Positions 8,026-18,400 of a stretch of DNA of 57,764 bases are shown one piece after another. Each line of letters starts with the position of its first letter. Within the stretch, counting starts at the first letter, position 1. The notes beneath the pieces were generated by a model, which saw nothing but the letters and a program-made list of their open reading frames with translations, did no database searches and was not told the DNA's origin. The position numbers were made by a program, and so were the translations under genes. The stretch spans positions 1-57,764 of the forward strand of contig JADIMZ010000101.1 of NCBI GenBank assembly GCA_017694335.1, in the 5' to 3' direction. The DNA comes from Candidatus Pullibacteroides excrementavium (GTDB taxonomy: Bacteria > Bacteroidota > Bacteroidia > Bacteroidales > P3).

Positions 8026-10014
8026 TCAAGAGACCACCCGCCTCAGCATCCCGCAAAGGAAAGCCTTGCGCTGATCCAGTTCTTTTTTATTACCAATCCA
8101 TTCCATGACTGCCAATTCATCCTTGGAAGCCTCGCATTCCTGCAATTTCTTGTCCACATCCTCAATCATTTCCCTGATCCGCTCCAATTTGAACGACAAT
8201 ACCGCTTGAGTCACCGCCTCGTCCAGTTTCTTCTGATCCGAGACCTCGGTCTTGACGAAAATGCCTTTTTTTTCCCACACATCGCTGATTTCATAACGAG
8301 GAGCGGCCAAATCCACCACCAATCCCCGCACAGCGGCATCCTCTATCAATAGCAAGTCGTCCACGGCAGGGACATAGCCCTTTGCCAAAGAATCCGCAAA
8401 TATAGAGAAAAGAGCTTGATGAACAGGTTCCCGCAGCGAAAATCCATCCTGACTGATTTCCGACACTATATAAAAACACACATTGGTAAGCAAGGGCACG
8501 TCATTCCCTTCCTCATCCGTGTACAACTGGGTCGTATTCCGAGAACCGTAATTGACCAAAAGCCTCAGAAGTTCCCTTTCTATCAAAAGATGACGGTCTT
8601 CCTCTACCTTTTCGAGGCCTTCTTCCGGCCGGCCCGATGCGCCTTTTTCCTCTGCAACCGATACGGCATCGCCTTGCGGCTCATTCTGTTTGCGGGCCTT
8701 TTTCCTTAAAATCGCATTGAGCCGGTCGAGCAGGTCGGCTTCCGAAATTTCCAGCAGACGGCTGCATTCCTGCAAATAGACCGCCCGCTTGATTTTATCC
8801 GGCAGGACCGAAATGCTATTGACTATATTCTCTATCACCTCGGCCCTCTTGATAGGATCGCTCCCGCTTTCCCCGAGCAACAACCGTGTCTTGAATGTAA
8901 TGAAATCGACGGCATTGTCCTTTAGGTACTGCTTGATTTCCTCGGTAGGATGCGCCTTGGCAAAATCATCCGGATCCTGTTTGTCCGGCAACAGCACCAC
9001 CCGCACGTTCATATCTTCGGCCAATACCATGTCGATGCCCCGCAACGAAGCCTTGATTCCCGCCGGATCCCCATCGTAAAGCAGGGTCAGGTTCTTGGTG
9101 AAATGAGAAATGAGCTTAATCTGCGCTTCCGTAAGCGAAGTTCCCGAAGAGGCCACCACATTGGTTATACCCGCCTGGTGCAACGAGATCACATCCGCGT
9201 AACCTTCCACCATATAAGCCATATCCTGGGAGACGATTTCCCGTTTGGCAAAAGGTATCGCATAAAGGACATTGCTCTTATGATATATCTCCGACTCCGG
9301 GGAATTGACATATTTGGCCTTGCTCTTGTCGTTGTTCAAAATGCGCCCGCCAAACCCCAAGACCCGGCCAGAAAGGCTGTGTATAGGGAAAATAACCCGT
9401 CCTCGGAACCGATCGTACATCCGGCCATTTTCCTCTTTCTCTATTGTCAATCCACTCTGGACCAAATACTTCTTATCATAGCCGTTTTTCAAGGCCGTTT
9501 CCGTGAAAGCATCCCAGGATTCGGTGCAATACCCTAATTGAAACTGCTTGATAATGGCATCGGAAAACTTCCGTTCCCGGAAATAAGACAAACCCACGTT
9601 CCGGCCTTCTTCATCCTCCCACAACGTCTTTGTGAAATAATCAGCCGCGAACTGGGCCACTTGGTAAAGGCTTTCCCGCTCGCTTTCTTTTTGACGAGCT
9701 TCGGGAGTAAGTTCCTCTTCTTGAATTTCAATATTATACTTACGTGCCAGGTAACGCAGAGCCTCTACATACGACATATGTTCATGCTCCATCAGAAAAG
9801 TCACGGAATCCCCGGCCTTGCCGCAGCCGAAACATTTGAAAATACCCTTAGATGGAGACACGCTGAAAGAAGGGGTCTTCTCTTGATGAAAGGGGCAATT
9901 CCCCCAATAATTGGCCCCCCGTTTCTTCAATGCCACGAAATCACCTACCACCTCCTCAATACGGGCCGCATCAAGAATCGCACGCTTGGTATCATCCGGT
10001 ATCCTATGGCTCAT
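8026..10014 (-). CDS. dnaG: DNA primase
   Basis: DnaG lays RNA primers at the replication fork. 662 residues. The N-terminal CHC2 zinc ribbon has ligands C40, H43, C61 and C64 (NCPFHQEKTPSF...FKCFGCGKAGD). The core has the RNAP-like motif (YDRFRGRVIFPIHSLSGRVLGFGGR, about 210-235). The Toprim domain has its glutamate in MVEGYADVISLHQAG (about 270) and the metal aspartates in LLYDGDPAGIKA (about 320) and PDKQDPDDF. A C-terminal helicase-interaction region of about 200 residues follows. It sits between atpG (30-base gap) and coaX (2-base gap). Confidence 0.97.
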   Translation of the reverse strand: MSHRIPDDTKRAILDAARIEEVVGDFVALKKRGANYWGNCPFHQEKTPSFSVSPSKGIFKCFGCGKAGDSVTFLMEHEHMSYVEALRYLARKYNIEIQEEELTPEARQKESERESLYQVAQFAADYFTKTLWEDEEGRNVGLSYFRERKFSDAIIKQFQLGYCTESWDAFTETALKNGYDKKYLVQSGLTIEKEENGRMYDRFRGRVIFPIHSLSGRVLGFGGRILNNDKSKAKYVNSPESEIYHKSNVLYAIPFAKREIVSQDMAYMVEGYADVISLHQAGITNVVASSGTSLTEAQIKLISHFTKNLTLLYDGDPAGIKASLRGIDMVLAEDMNVRVVLLPDKQDPDDFAKAHPTEEIKQYLKDNAVDFITFKTRLLLGESGSDPIKRAEVIENIVNSISVLPDKIKRAVYLQECSRLLEISEADLLDRLNAILRKKARKQNEPQGDAVSVAEEKGASGRPEEGLEKVEEDRHLLIERELLRLLVNYGSRNTTQLYTDEEGNDVPLLTNVCFYIVSEISQDGFSLREPVHQALFSIFADSLAKGYVPAVDDLLLIEDAAVRGLVVDLAAPRYEISDVWEKKGIFVKTEVSDQKKLDEAVTQAVLSFKLERIREMIEDVDKKLQECEASKDELAVMEWIGNKKELDQRKAFLCGMLRRVVS

Positions 10015-10044
10015 GCCGACTTTTTTGAAAATATCACCTTGCTC

Positions 10045-11010
10045 CTACCGCTGCGCGGTGGCTCCGCTTACTATTTCTATCAACTCGTTGGTTATTCCCG
10101 ATTGACGCAATTTATTATACCTCAAATTCAATTCCTTAATCAATTCTTCCGCGTTATCGGTAGCCTGGCTCATGGCCGTCATCCTAGCCCCGTGCTCTGC
10201 CACGGCCGATTGGCAAAGGGACAAATAAAAATAAAGCGATGCCACTTTGGGCAACATCGATTCCAGAACCGGCCCCATGCCGGGAAGGACTTCCACCATT
10301 CCTGACTGGAAGAAACCGGCTCGATGACGGGCCTCTTCCACGCTTCCGATTGAAGCCGAAGACTCCCCTTGCTTACGGAAATCCTCCACGGCCGCTTCTC
10401 CTAGCTTCAGGACTCCGGCCACTGGCAGGATCTCCTGCACCCTTACCGTATGTGTCGCCGCATTGACAGGCCGGCAATAAACCACCTCCACTTTCTGAAT
10501 CGAACCCTTCCTGTAGGCATCCAAAATTTCCGACATCCAAGCCTGCAAATGGACGTAATCCATTTCTCCGGCCGGGAAACAAGACGCTGACAGCATACGG
10601 GCATAGGGTCTGGACGCGAAATACTGGCCAGCCTTGTTGCCTATGCTGAAGACCCCGATATCGGAAACCGGAAGATGACTGTAATTCTTCTGGATATGTT
10701 CTTCTGCCGCCCGGCAGACAGCGGCATTAAAGGTGCCGCACATACCTTTGTCCGATGCTATGACAATCACCAGTACCCGGGAAGGCTTGTCATAGCCTTT
10801 GTGCAAAAGATGCTCTTGAATAGGAAAGTCGTTCTCCTGCGCCATCGTCCGGTAGATGGCCATCAGCCGGAAGCACATTTCCCTGACCCGGCTTGTCCGG
10901 TTCTGGGCCTTACGGAGCTTGGAGACAGAAACCATCTTCATGGCCGAAGTCAGCTGCTGGGTCGACTTGGCCGAATCCAAACGCGTCCTGAGTTCTTTCA
11001 ATCCTGCCAT
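10045..11010 (-). CDS. atpG: ATP synthase F1 gamma subunit
   Basis: Central stalk subunit that turns inside the alpha3beta3 ring. 321 residues, about 30 longer than the E. coli protein, with the extra length spread through the middle. The N-terminal helix MAGLKELRTRLDSAKSTQQLTSAMKMVS and the C-terminal helix ATDNAEELIKELNLRYNKLRQSGITNELIEIVSGA form the rotor coiled coil; both are highly typical. The block VIASDKGMCGTFNAAV (about residues 84-99) is the conserved Rossmann-like segment. Last of six atp genes, after atpA with a 14-base gap. Confidence 0.95.
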   Translation of the reverse strand: MAGLKELRTRLDSAKSTQQLTSAMKMVSVSKLRKAQNRTSRVREMCFRLMAIYRTMAQENDFPIQEHLLHKGYDKPSRVLVIVIASDKGMCGTFNAAVCRAAEEHIQKNYSHLPVSDIGVFSIGNKAGQYFASRPYARMLSASCFPAGEMDYVHLQAWMSEILDAYRKGSIQKVEVVYCRPVNAATHTVRVQEILPVAGVLKLGEAAVEDFRKQGESSASIGSVEEARHRAGFFQSGMVEVLPGMGPVLESMLPKVASLYFYLSLCQSAVAEHGARMTAMSQATDNAEELIKELNLRYNKLRQSGITNELIEIVSGATAQR

Positions 11011-11024
11011 GCTACGCTGAATAT

Positions 11025-12620
11025 TTAGGCATTCACCTGTGCGGACAAGGAATCCACCACGGCCGCAGCAACCTGCTTCATTTCATTCTCGATAGCAGCA
11101 TCCATTTCCCCTTTCGCGATACGCCCCAAAAGCTCGGAATGGTCCCTGTGCATCTCGCGCAAGTATTCTTCTTGAAAATCTTCCACCTTATCTACCGGAA
11201 GCTTCAACAACAAGCCTTTCACCCCGCAATACAGAACCGCTACCTGCTCTTCCACTCGCATAGGCGAATACTGCGGCTGCTTGAGAAGCTCCACATTCCG
11301 ATGGCCTTTGTCCAACGCAAGCTTCGTTGCCGGATCCAAGTCCGACCCGAACTTGGAAAAGGACTCCAGTTCCCGGAACTGGGCCTGATCCAGCTTCAAG
11401 GTACCGGCCACTTTCTTCATCGACTTGATTTGGGCGGATCCCCCCACGCGGGATACGGAAATGCCCACATTGATAGCAGGCCGGACCCCGGCGTTGAACA
11501 GGCCGGTTTCAAGAAATATCTGCCCGTCCGTGATCGAAATCACATTAGTCGGTATATAGGCCGAAACATCGCCTTCCTGCGTCTCGATGATAGGAAGCGC
11601 CGTCAAGGAGCCGCCGCCTCTGACCTTGCCTTGCAGACAGGCCGGCACATCGTTCATCTTGGCAGCGATCTCATCCGAACGGATAATCTTCGCCGCCCGC
11701 TCCAACAGACGGGAATGCAAATAAAAGACATCCCCCGGATAGGCCTCTCGTCCTGGCGGACGCCGCAACAACAGTGAAACTTCACGATACGCCACCGCCT
11801 GCTTGGACAAGTCATCGTAAACCACCAACGCATGACGTCCCGTGTCCCTGAAGAATTCGCCGATAGCCGCCCCGGCAAAAGGCGCATAGAACTGCATCGC
11901 CGCTGCGTCGGCCGCCATCGATGCCACCACAATCGTATAGGCCATAGCCCCATGGTCCTCCAAGGTCTTGACCACCGATGCCACCGTAGAAGCCTTTTGG
12001 CCTATTGCCACATACACGCAGTATATCGGGTTCCCCTTCTCGTAATTCTCTTTCTGGTTCAATATCGTATCGACCGCAATGGCTGTTTTGCCTGTCTGCC
12101 GGTCACCGATAATCAACTCGCGCTGGCCCCGGCCGATAGGAATCATCGCATCAATGCTCTTGATTCCTGTCTGCAACGGCTCGTTGACCGGTTGACGGTA
12201 AATCACCCCCGGAGCCTTGCGCTCCAACGGCATATCGACGAGCTCGCCTGCAACAGGGCCCTTGCCATCAATGGGATTCCCCAACGTATCCACCACACGT
12301 CCTATCAAGCCTTCTCCTACAGGGATGGAAGCAATCAGATGGGTCCTCTTTACCTTATCCCCTTCTTGTACCAAGGAAGAATCGCCTAAAAGCACGACCC
12401 CGACATTGTCTTCCTCCAGATTCAATACAATGCCGTGCACCCCGGCGGCAGGAAACTCCACCAACTCCCCCGACTCCACATTCTCCAGGCCGAACACCCG
12501 GGCGATGCCGTCCCCGGCATTCAGAACCGTTCCCACTTCCTGCATGTTCTCGTCCAAATCAAGCCCGGCCAGCTGCTTTTTCAATATCGCCGTGACTTCG
12601 GATGCCTTGATATCTGCCAT
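11025..12620 (-). CDS. atpA: ATP synthase F1 alpha subunit
   Basis: Non-catalytic nucleotide-binding subunit of the F1 head. 531 residues. Walker A motif GDRQTGKTA lies near residue 171. The beta-barrel domain is at the start ([21 protein letters not shown]). The hallmark block is [47 protein letters not shown], and the alpha-specific [19 protein letters not shown] follows. No frame problem. It lies between atpH (3-base gap) and atpG. Confidence 0.98.
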   Translation of the reverse strand: MADIKASEVTAILKKQLAGLDLDENMQEVGTVLNAGDGIARVFGLENVESGELVEFPAAGVHGIVLNLEEDNVGVVLLGDSSLVQEGDKVKRTHLIASIPVGEGLIGRVVDTLGNPIDGKGPVAGELVDMPLERKAPGVIYRQPVNEPLQTGIKSIDAMIPIGRGQRELIIGDRQTGKTAIAVDTILNQKENYEKGNPIYCVYVAIGQKASTVASVVKTLEDHGAMAYTIVVASMAADAAAMQFYAPFAGAAIGEFFRDTGRHALVVYDDLSKQAVAYREVSLLLRRPPGREAYPGDVFYLHSRLLERAAKIIRSDEIAAKMNDVPACLQGKVRGGGSLTALPIIETQEGDVSAYIPTNVISITDGQIFLETGLFNAGVRPAINVGISVSRVGGSAQIKSMKKVAGTLKLDQAQFRELESFSKFGSDLDPATKLALDKGHRNVELLKQPQYSPMRVEEQVAVLYCGVKGLLLKLPVDKVEDFQEEYLREMHRDHSELLGRIAKGEMDAAIENEMKQVAAAVVDSLSAQVNA

Positions 12621-12623
12621 TTC

Positions 12624-13181
12624 TTACTTCTTTTGATAAACCTTGACATTTATTTCCTTGCGCAATGAATGCAAACGCCCTGCCACGCTCTTGTCCACAT
12701 ACACTCCATCCACGCGCAAAGTGAAACCTCCTATCAGGGAAGGCTGGACCTTATTGACTATTTCCACCTCCTTCCCCGGAAAATTCCGGGAAAGCCAATC
12801 CGAAAAACCGGCTTTCTCTTCATCCGATAGCGGAACGGCACTGCGGACTACCGCCCTTACTATACCCTTGTTGTCCCGATAAAGCTCGATATACTCCCGC
12901 ACTATGCCATAAATATCCGTTACCCGGTTCTTGCCTATGACCAAGTCCAGGAAACGAATCGTCAAGTCAGTCACATGCCCCTCGAAAATCATGCGCACCG
13001 CTTTCTTCTTGATATGAGGAGGAATGACCGGATTGGCCATCAAATGGCGCACATCCTTGGCTTCCGAAAAAAAATCCATCAGGAAATGTATGTCCCTGTA
13101 CACTTCCCTGCTGACTTGCATTTCTTCGGCCAAGGAATACAAGGCCCTTGCGTAACGTATACTGGCTTTTGAGATCTGCAT
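12624..13181 (-). CDS. atpH: ATP synthase F1 delta subunit
   Basis: Delta (OSCP-like) subunit linking the F1 head to the peripheral stalk. 185 residues, normal length. The six-helix N-terminal domain starts ISKASIRYARALYSLAEEMQV. The C-terminal part holds GIVRAVVRSAVPLSDEEK and LIGGFTLRVDGVYVDKSVAGRLHSLRKEI, the family signature. It is placed in the usual order between atpF (7-base gap) and atpA. Confidence 0.93.
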   Translation of the reverse strand: MQISKASIRYARALYSLAEEMQVSREVYRDIHFLMDFFSEAKDVRHLMANPVIPPHIKKKAVRMIFEGHVTDLTIRFLDLVIGKNRVTDIYGIVREYIELYRDNKGIVRAVVRSAVPLSDEEKAGFSDWLSRNFPGKEVEIVNKVQPSLIGGFTLRVDGVYVDKSVAGRLHSLRKEINVKVYQKK

Positions 13182-13188
13182 GATCGAT

Positions 13189-13680
13189 TTACAATTTAAG
13201 GTCTTTCAAGCCTTTCTCTACCAATTCCTTTTGCTTGGCCCGATCCGAAAGCTCGCTGTCAATGACTTTCTCGGCCATATCCAAAGCGATATTCGCCACC
13301 GAGACGCGCAGTTCCTCCAATGCAGCCTGTTTTTCACGTTCGATATCCGCACGGGCCGACTGCATGATGCGATCGTATTCTTCCTTTGCTTTCTGTCGGC
13401 TGCTGTCCTCGATTTGCCGCCTGAATTCCTTGGCTTGTCCGATAATCTTCTCTTTCTCCGAACGGGCTTCGGCCAACATCTCGCTGTTGCGGGCCTGAAG
13501 TTCGGCCATCTCCTTCCGTGTGTTTTCCGCTTCCTCCAGTGCAGAAGATATCTTTTCCTCCCGCTTCCTGATCATGCCATTGATGACGGGGAAAGCCCAT
13601 TTCTTCAACAGCAGGAACAGAATCAGGAATATCAGACATGTCCAAAACAGCACGCCCACACCCGGCATCACCAATTCCAT
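13189..13680 (-). CDS. atpF: ATP synthase F0 b subunit
   Basis: Peripheral stalk subunit of 163 residues. One membrane helix near the N-terminus (GVLFWTCLIFLILFLLLKKWAF, about residues 8-30) is followed by a long charged coiled coil (KREEKISSALEEAENTRKEMAELQA and on) that reaches F1. The C-terminal LRVSVANIALDMAEKVIDSEL is typical of bacterial b subunits. Only one b-type gene is seen here, so the stalk is presumably a homodimer. Confidence 0.93.
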   Translation of the reverse strand: MELVMPGVGVLFWTCLIFLILFLLLKKWAFPVINGMIRKREEKISSALEEAENTRKEMAELQARNSEMLAEARSEKEKIIGQAKEFRRQIEDSSRQKAKEEYDRIMQSARADIEREKQAALEELRVSVANIALDMAEKVIDSELSDRAKQKELVEKGLKDLKL

Positions 13681-13710
13681 AACATTTCTTTTAGCTTGGG
13701 AGACCCCGTA

Positions 13711-13995
<285 letters not shown>

Positions 13996-14009
13996 TTAGT
14001 TTTATATTT

Positions 14010-15143
14010 TCAATGCCCGTGCGCCGAACCACCCGGCTCGTAAGCCAAAGCCCCGGCAAAATAATTGGCCGACAGCATAGTGAATATGTAGGCTTGGATA
14101 AAGGAAACCAACAATTCAAGCGCATCGGCGAACAATCCGAATATAATCGTCAACGGAGACACAGCCCAACCCAGAGCCACGCTCTGCTGACCGAAAATCA
14201 GCACCAGGGAAACAAAACCCAGAATGATGATATGACCGGCCGTCATATTGGCAAAAAGCCGGATCATCAGCACGAAAGGCTTGGTGAAGACCTCCATCAG
14301 CTCGATAGCCGGCATCAAAGGCACGGGGAACTTCATCCACATCGGGACACCCGGCGTATTGAAGGTATGTTTCCAATAGGCCTTGGTGCTGCTGCCCATC
14401 GTTATCAAAAAGGTCAGCAAGGCCAGGACCAATGTCACCGAGATATTACCGGTAATATTGGCCCCGAACGGGAAAAACGGCACAATACCGAGAAAATTCC
14501 CTAAGAATATAAAAAAGAACAAAGTAGCCAAATAAGGAAGGTACTTGTCACCGTGCTTCTTTCCCAAATTGGCATAGACCACTTCATCGCGGACAAAAAG
14601 GTAAACCGGCTCGAACAAGGCAGCCACGCCCTTGGGCGCCTTCTCTCCCCGCCTCTTATAATTACGCACAATAAAGACGAACAAGACAATCAGAAACAGG
14701 GTGGAAACCATCATGGCCGCCACCGTCTTGGTTATCGAAAAATCCCATGGGAGCTTCTCCGCCATCCGGAGCTGACCGTCCTCGCCTGCCTCCAAAGCCA
14801 CAATCTTGCCCTTATGCGGCGCGTCCTTCCGCAACTGGAAGCGGCCATAAGTATGGGTCGGATTTTCGAAACGGGCCGAAGAGAAGCAATGCAGCCGACC
14901 TTCATACAACAGAATGACCGGCAGATGAACCTCCACGGCTTTACCCCTCCAATCGCAGATATGCCAGGAATGCTTGTCGGTGATATGATCCAGAATCATT
15001 TCCCCGGCATTGAAGCTTTCTTCCTGATGGATGTCTTCCGCGGGCATCCCGGACGGCTGGGCATAAAGAATCCCTTTTCCGCTCCCGGCAACGGCCACAA
15101 GCAGCAAAAACACCGATATATATCTGAAAACCAATCTCTTCAT
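14010..15143 (-). CDS. atpB: ATP synthase F0 a subunit with a secreted N-terminal domain
   Basis: Proton-channel subunit. 377 residues against about 270 in E. coli. The extra length is an N-terminal signal-like segment (RYISVFLLLVAVAGSGKGILYAQ) and about 110 polar residues before the first membrane helix at about residue 137 (TVAAMMVSTLFLIVLFVFIV). The channel arginine is in FVLMIRLFANMTAGH (about 290). The C-terminal helices ALELLVSFIQAYIFTMLSANYF are standard. First gene of the atp run; its promoter must lie in the AT-rich region 15144-15240, shared with the divergent SprB-like gene. Confidence 0.94.
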   Translation of the reverse strand: MKRLVFRYISVFLLLVAVAGSGKGILYAQPSGMPAEDIHQEESFNAGEMILDHITDKHSWHICDWRGKAVEVHLPVILLYEGRLHCFSSARFENPTHTYGRFQLRKDAPHKGKIVALEAGEDGQLRMAEKLPWDFSITKTVAAMMVSTLFLIVLFVFIVRNYKRRGEKAPKGVAALFEPVYLFVRDEVVYANLGKKHGDKYLPYLATLFFFIFLGNFLGIVPFFPFGANITGNISVTLVLALLTFLITMGSSTKAYWKHTFNTPGVPMWMKFPVPLMPAIELMEVFTKPFVLMIRLFANMTAGHIIILGFVSLVLIFGQQSVALGWAVSPLTIIFGLFADALELLVSFIQAYIFTMLSANYFAGALAYEPGGSAHGH

Positions 15144-15433
15144 TTGTTTTTCAAAAGAAAAGAACGATTGCGAATATAGGCAAAAGATTTTGATTCACCC
15201 GAAATTTTCTTCGTTTTCCCGACCACTTCATCGAGAAAATCCAAAAAAACTTAAAAAAACTTAAAATTTAGTTTTATTTGGTTAAATACAAATCCATACG
15301 CATTCTTCAAACCTAATTTTGCCAGCAAACAAGCCATAAACCGCCGCCATAATCCATGACGGGTCCCGTCCCTTATGGCAAATACCTGACAAAACAACAA
15401 CTTATTGAGAAAAACAGAATAATACTTCCCGTT
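15144..15433 (+). promoter_or_regulatory. divergent promoter region; -7 element at 15314-15321
   Basis: AT-rich 290 bases between the divergent atpB and SprB-like genes. TAATTTTG at 15314-15321 fits the Bacteroidetes -7 consensus TAnnTTTG and would drive the rightward gene with a leader of roughly 105 bases. I see no good TTTG -33 partner at 19-21 bases upstream, though a TTTG stands at 15277-15280. For atpB the best minus-strand match (TATATTCG, 15171-15178) has one mismatch. No gene is visible in the interval. Confidence 0.5.
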
Positions 15434-18400
15434 ATGAAACCAAACCGAAAACGCCAGCTTTCCCTCTTCCTGATTGGAATCACCGGGCTATGGGCCGTTC
15501 CTCCTTCCCCTTGCGCCGAATGGGGGGACCCTTGCCTCGACGACCACAATATGTACACCCTGCACATCACGGCCAGGCATGATGATGCCCATTGCCCCCT
15601 GCATAAGACCGCACACCATTATTGGAAAGCCGTAGGCGGGAAATTCACCTTCCCGAACGATAAAGACTGGGGCTGCGATTTGGCCATCCACTGCTTTGTC
15701 AATATCCTTGGCCAGGAATCCGGAACACTGGAACTCCCATTGCATGACTGCTTCGGATTCGATTCCGACATAGCTTTCGATCTAAGCGAATATTCACTGA
15801 AACTCAACATCGTACCAACCCAAGATTTCACAAGCATTCAAACGGTCCCCCAAAACGACCCTACGGAAGAAGCTTGGCAGTACGAGTATTTCGACCCGTC
15901 CCAACCCATCATTACCGTACCCGTCCTGCAACTGCTCTCAAAAGGGTATCGAACCCGCTACGGTTGCAGCGAACTGGAAATCAGGCTAAGCCCAAGCTGC
16001 GAGTTCCAAATCCAGAACACCTCCATATCCTACATAGGGCATCCTTACCGCTATGAAATCCAAGCGGATATTGCAAACCATGATCTTGACAAAGGCATAG
16101 AATACAACCCTGCCTGTTTCCGATGGGAATACAGGCACAGCGGACTGGAAGACTTCGAGCCCCTCCCCATGGACGGCAAGCAAATCAGCATCAGTCCGGC
16201 ATCGATTCCCGACATGCCATTGGGAGAAAACATACTCATCAAACTTTCCGACGGCAAGCCCAGCCATGCATCCAACACCAAGGCTTTGTTCTTTTATCCG
16301 AACATCCCGCAACCCATCCTCACCGGGACACAGACCATAGGCGAGAATGAAGCCGCCCTAAGGAAACTCACCCTAAGCTTTGACCGCCAACTCCGTACCG
16401 ACCTGGACGAAAGACTCCGCTTGATCACCATTTACGACACCGTGGCAACGGGTACGGGAAACAACCCCGTGTCGGAAGCCCGGGTGCTCTTCCAGCAAGC
16501 GGTCGATATTACCCGATTGCCGGCCAACCTAAAATACACTTTGGAGATTCCGCTCATCTACCATATCGACGAAGGAACCTATTATGTCAGCGTGGAAGGG
16601 ACCGCACGGGACAAAAGCAACCATCCCGAAGCCGGCAACAACAAGAACCTGGCTGCAGATATCAAGACGGCCATTTTCCGGATGGTCCCTTTCGAAGTGG
16701 ACAGAAGCCAAGTCGATATCCTGGACATAGAATACACGCCTCCCATATGCCACGATGGGAAAGGATCGGTCCGTGTCACATTGGGAGAATCCTTTCTTAT
16801 CTCATCAAAGCCCTATCCCACATTCTATTACACAAAAGCGGATGGCAGCTTGGAGGAAATCGATTTCACTTGCGAATCCCCCGGAAGCATAGGCTTGGCC
16901 AAAAGCATCTTCCGATGCGACAACATAGGTCCCGACATGAACCATTTCAAAATAAAACTGAGCACTATGTCCATGTCAGGCGCTGCGACGGTCGAATGGG
17001 GCGCCTTCAACCTCGACCCCGAACATCCTGCCCCGATGCATTTTCCGATATACTGTCAACATATAAGCGGGTATTATTACGAGGACGGCACAAGAAAATC
17101 CGCCCAAAACGGATGGATCCGGGTCGAACGATCCCGAATTCAAAACGGGAAACCTCCTTATACGTTCACCTACAGAATCCTGAGCACGAATCCACTCATC
17201 GAATACGAAATGACCGATGACTTGATTCCTGTTGCTACGGCTGCCAATTACCAAATCCGGGCCACCGATGCCAATGGCTGCCATGTAGACACCAATTTGA
17301 TGATCTTGCATCTGTCGAATCAGATTCAAACCGAGCTGCAAATCGAAAATCCTATTTCATGCTACAATGCCCAGGACGGAAGCCTTCGAGCCGATATAAT
17401 CCATTCCGGAAGCGGGAATTTAAGTTTTGAATGGTACAAAGACGGCCAATTGATCCCTCTGGCTGGAGGCCCCCTGCTAAATAATCTCGGACCGGGCACA
17501 TACCAAGTGAAAATGACGGACCGGGAATATGCCATGACAGCCTCCGCCTCTTTGACGCTGGGCCACCCCCCGGCACTGGACCTGACGGTCCACTCGATAC
17601 TCCCTGTCTACTGCAAAGGGCTCTCCACCGGCTATATAGGATTGGATGGAAACGGAGGCACCCCTCCTTATATCTACTCGTGGAGCGATGGAGCATTCGG
17701 CAACATCCGTTCCGATTTGCCAGCCGGAGAATATACGCTGAAGCTCATCGACAACAACGGCTGTCTTGCCGAGCGGACCTTTTCCATCAACGAGCCTCGA
17801 TCCCGATTTGAAATCGTCGTAGACTCGATATCCCATGTCCATTACGACCAGGACGGCCAATTAATCCTCGGCCGAATCTTCACGCATGGTTCGGGAGGCA
17901 TCATGCCTTACGGCCAGATATACTGCCATGGGGAGACAAGCCTAGACAATCTGCAAGCTGGAAAGTACACACTGGTGCAATGGGATGCCATGCACTGCCA
18001 AGACAGCAAAGAAATCGAAATCAAGAGTCATTCTCCGCTGCAGATCCGCACCCGCTTATGGGATAGCATCCGTTGCCACGGGGAACACAGCGCCACGTGC
18101 CAAGCCCGCGTGGACGGAGGCGTACCGCCTTACACTATCCGATGGAGCACAGGCGATACAACCCCTTGGCTCCACAACATGCCGGCAGGAGAATACATTG
18201 CAACCGTAACCGATGCTTACGGGATAATCCAAAAAGACACCCTTACCGTTACCCAGCCATCCCTTCTTCAAGCCGAAATCAGTGAAATCCAACATCCTCC
18301 GCATCAAGGGTGCTTTGCCGATTCCTGTCCGCCCGCCATCCCTGAAGGAATCCTGCAAATCAAGGTTTCAGGAGGACACCCACCCTATCAGGTAAACTGG

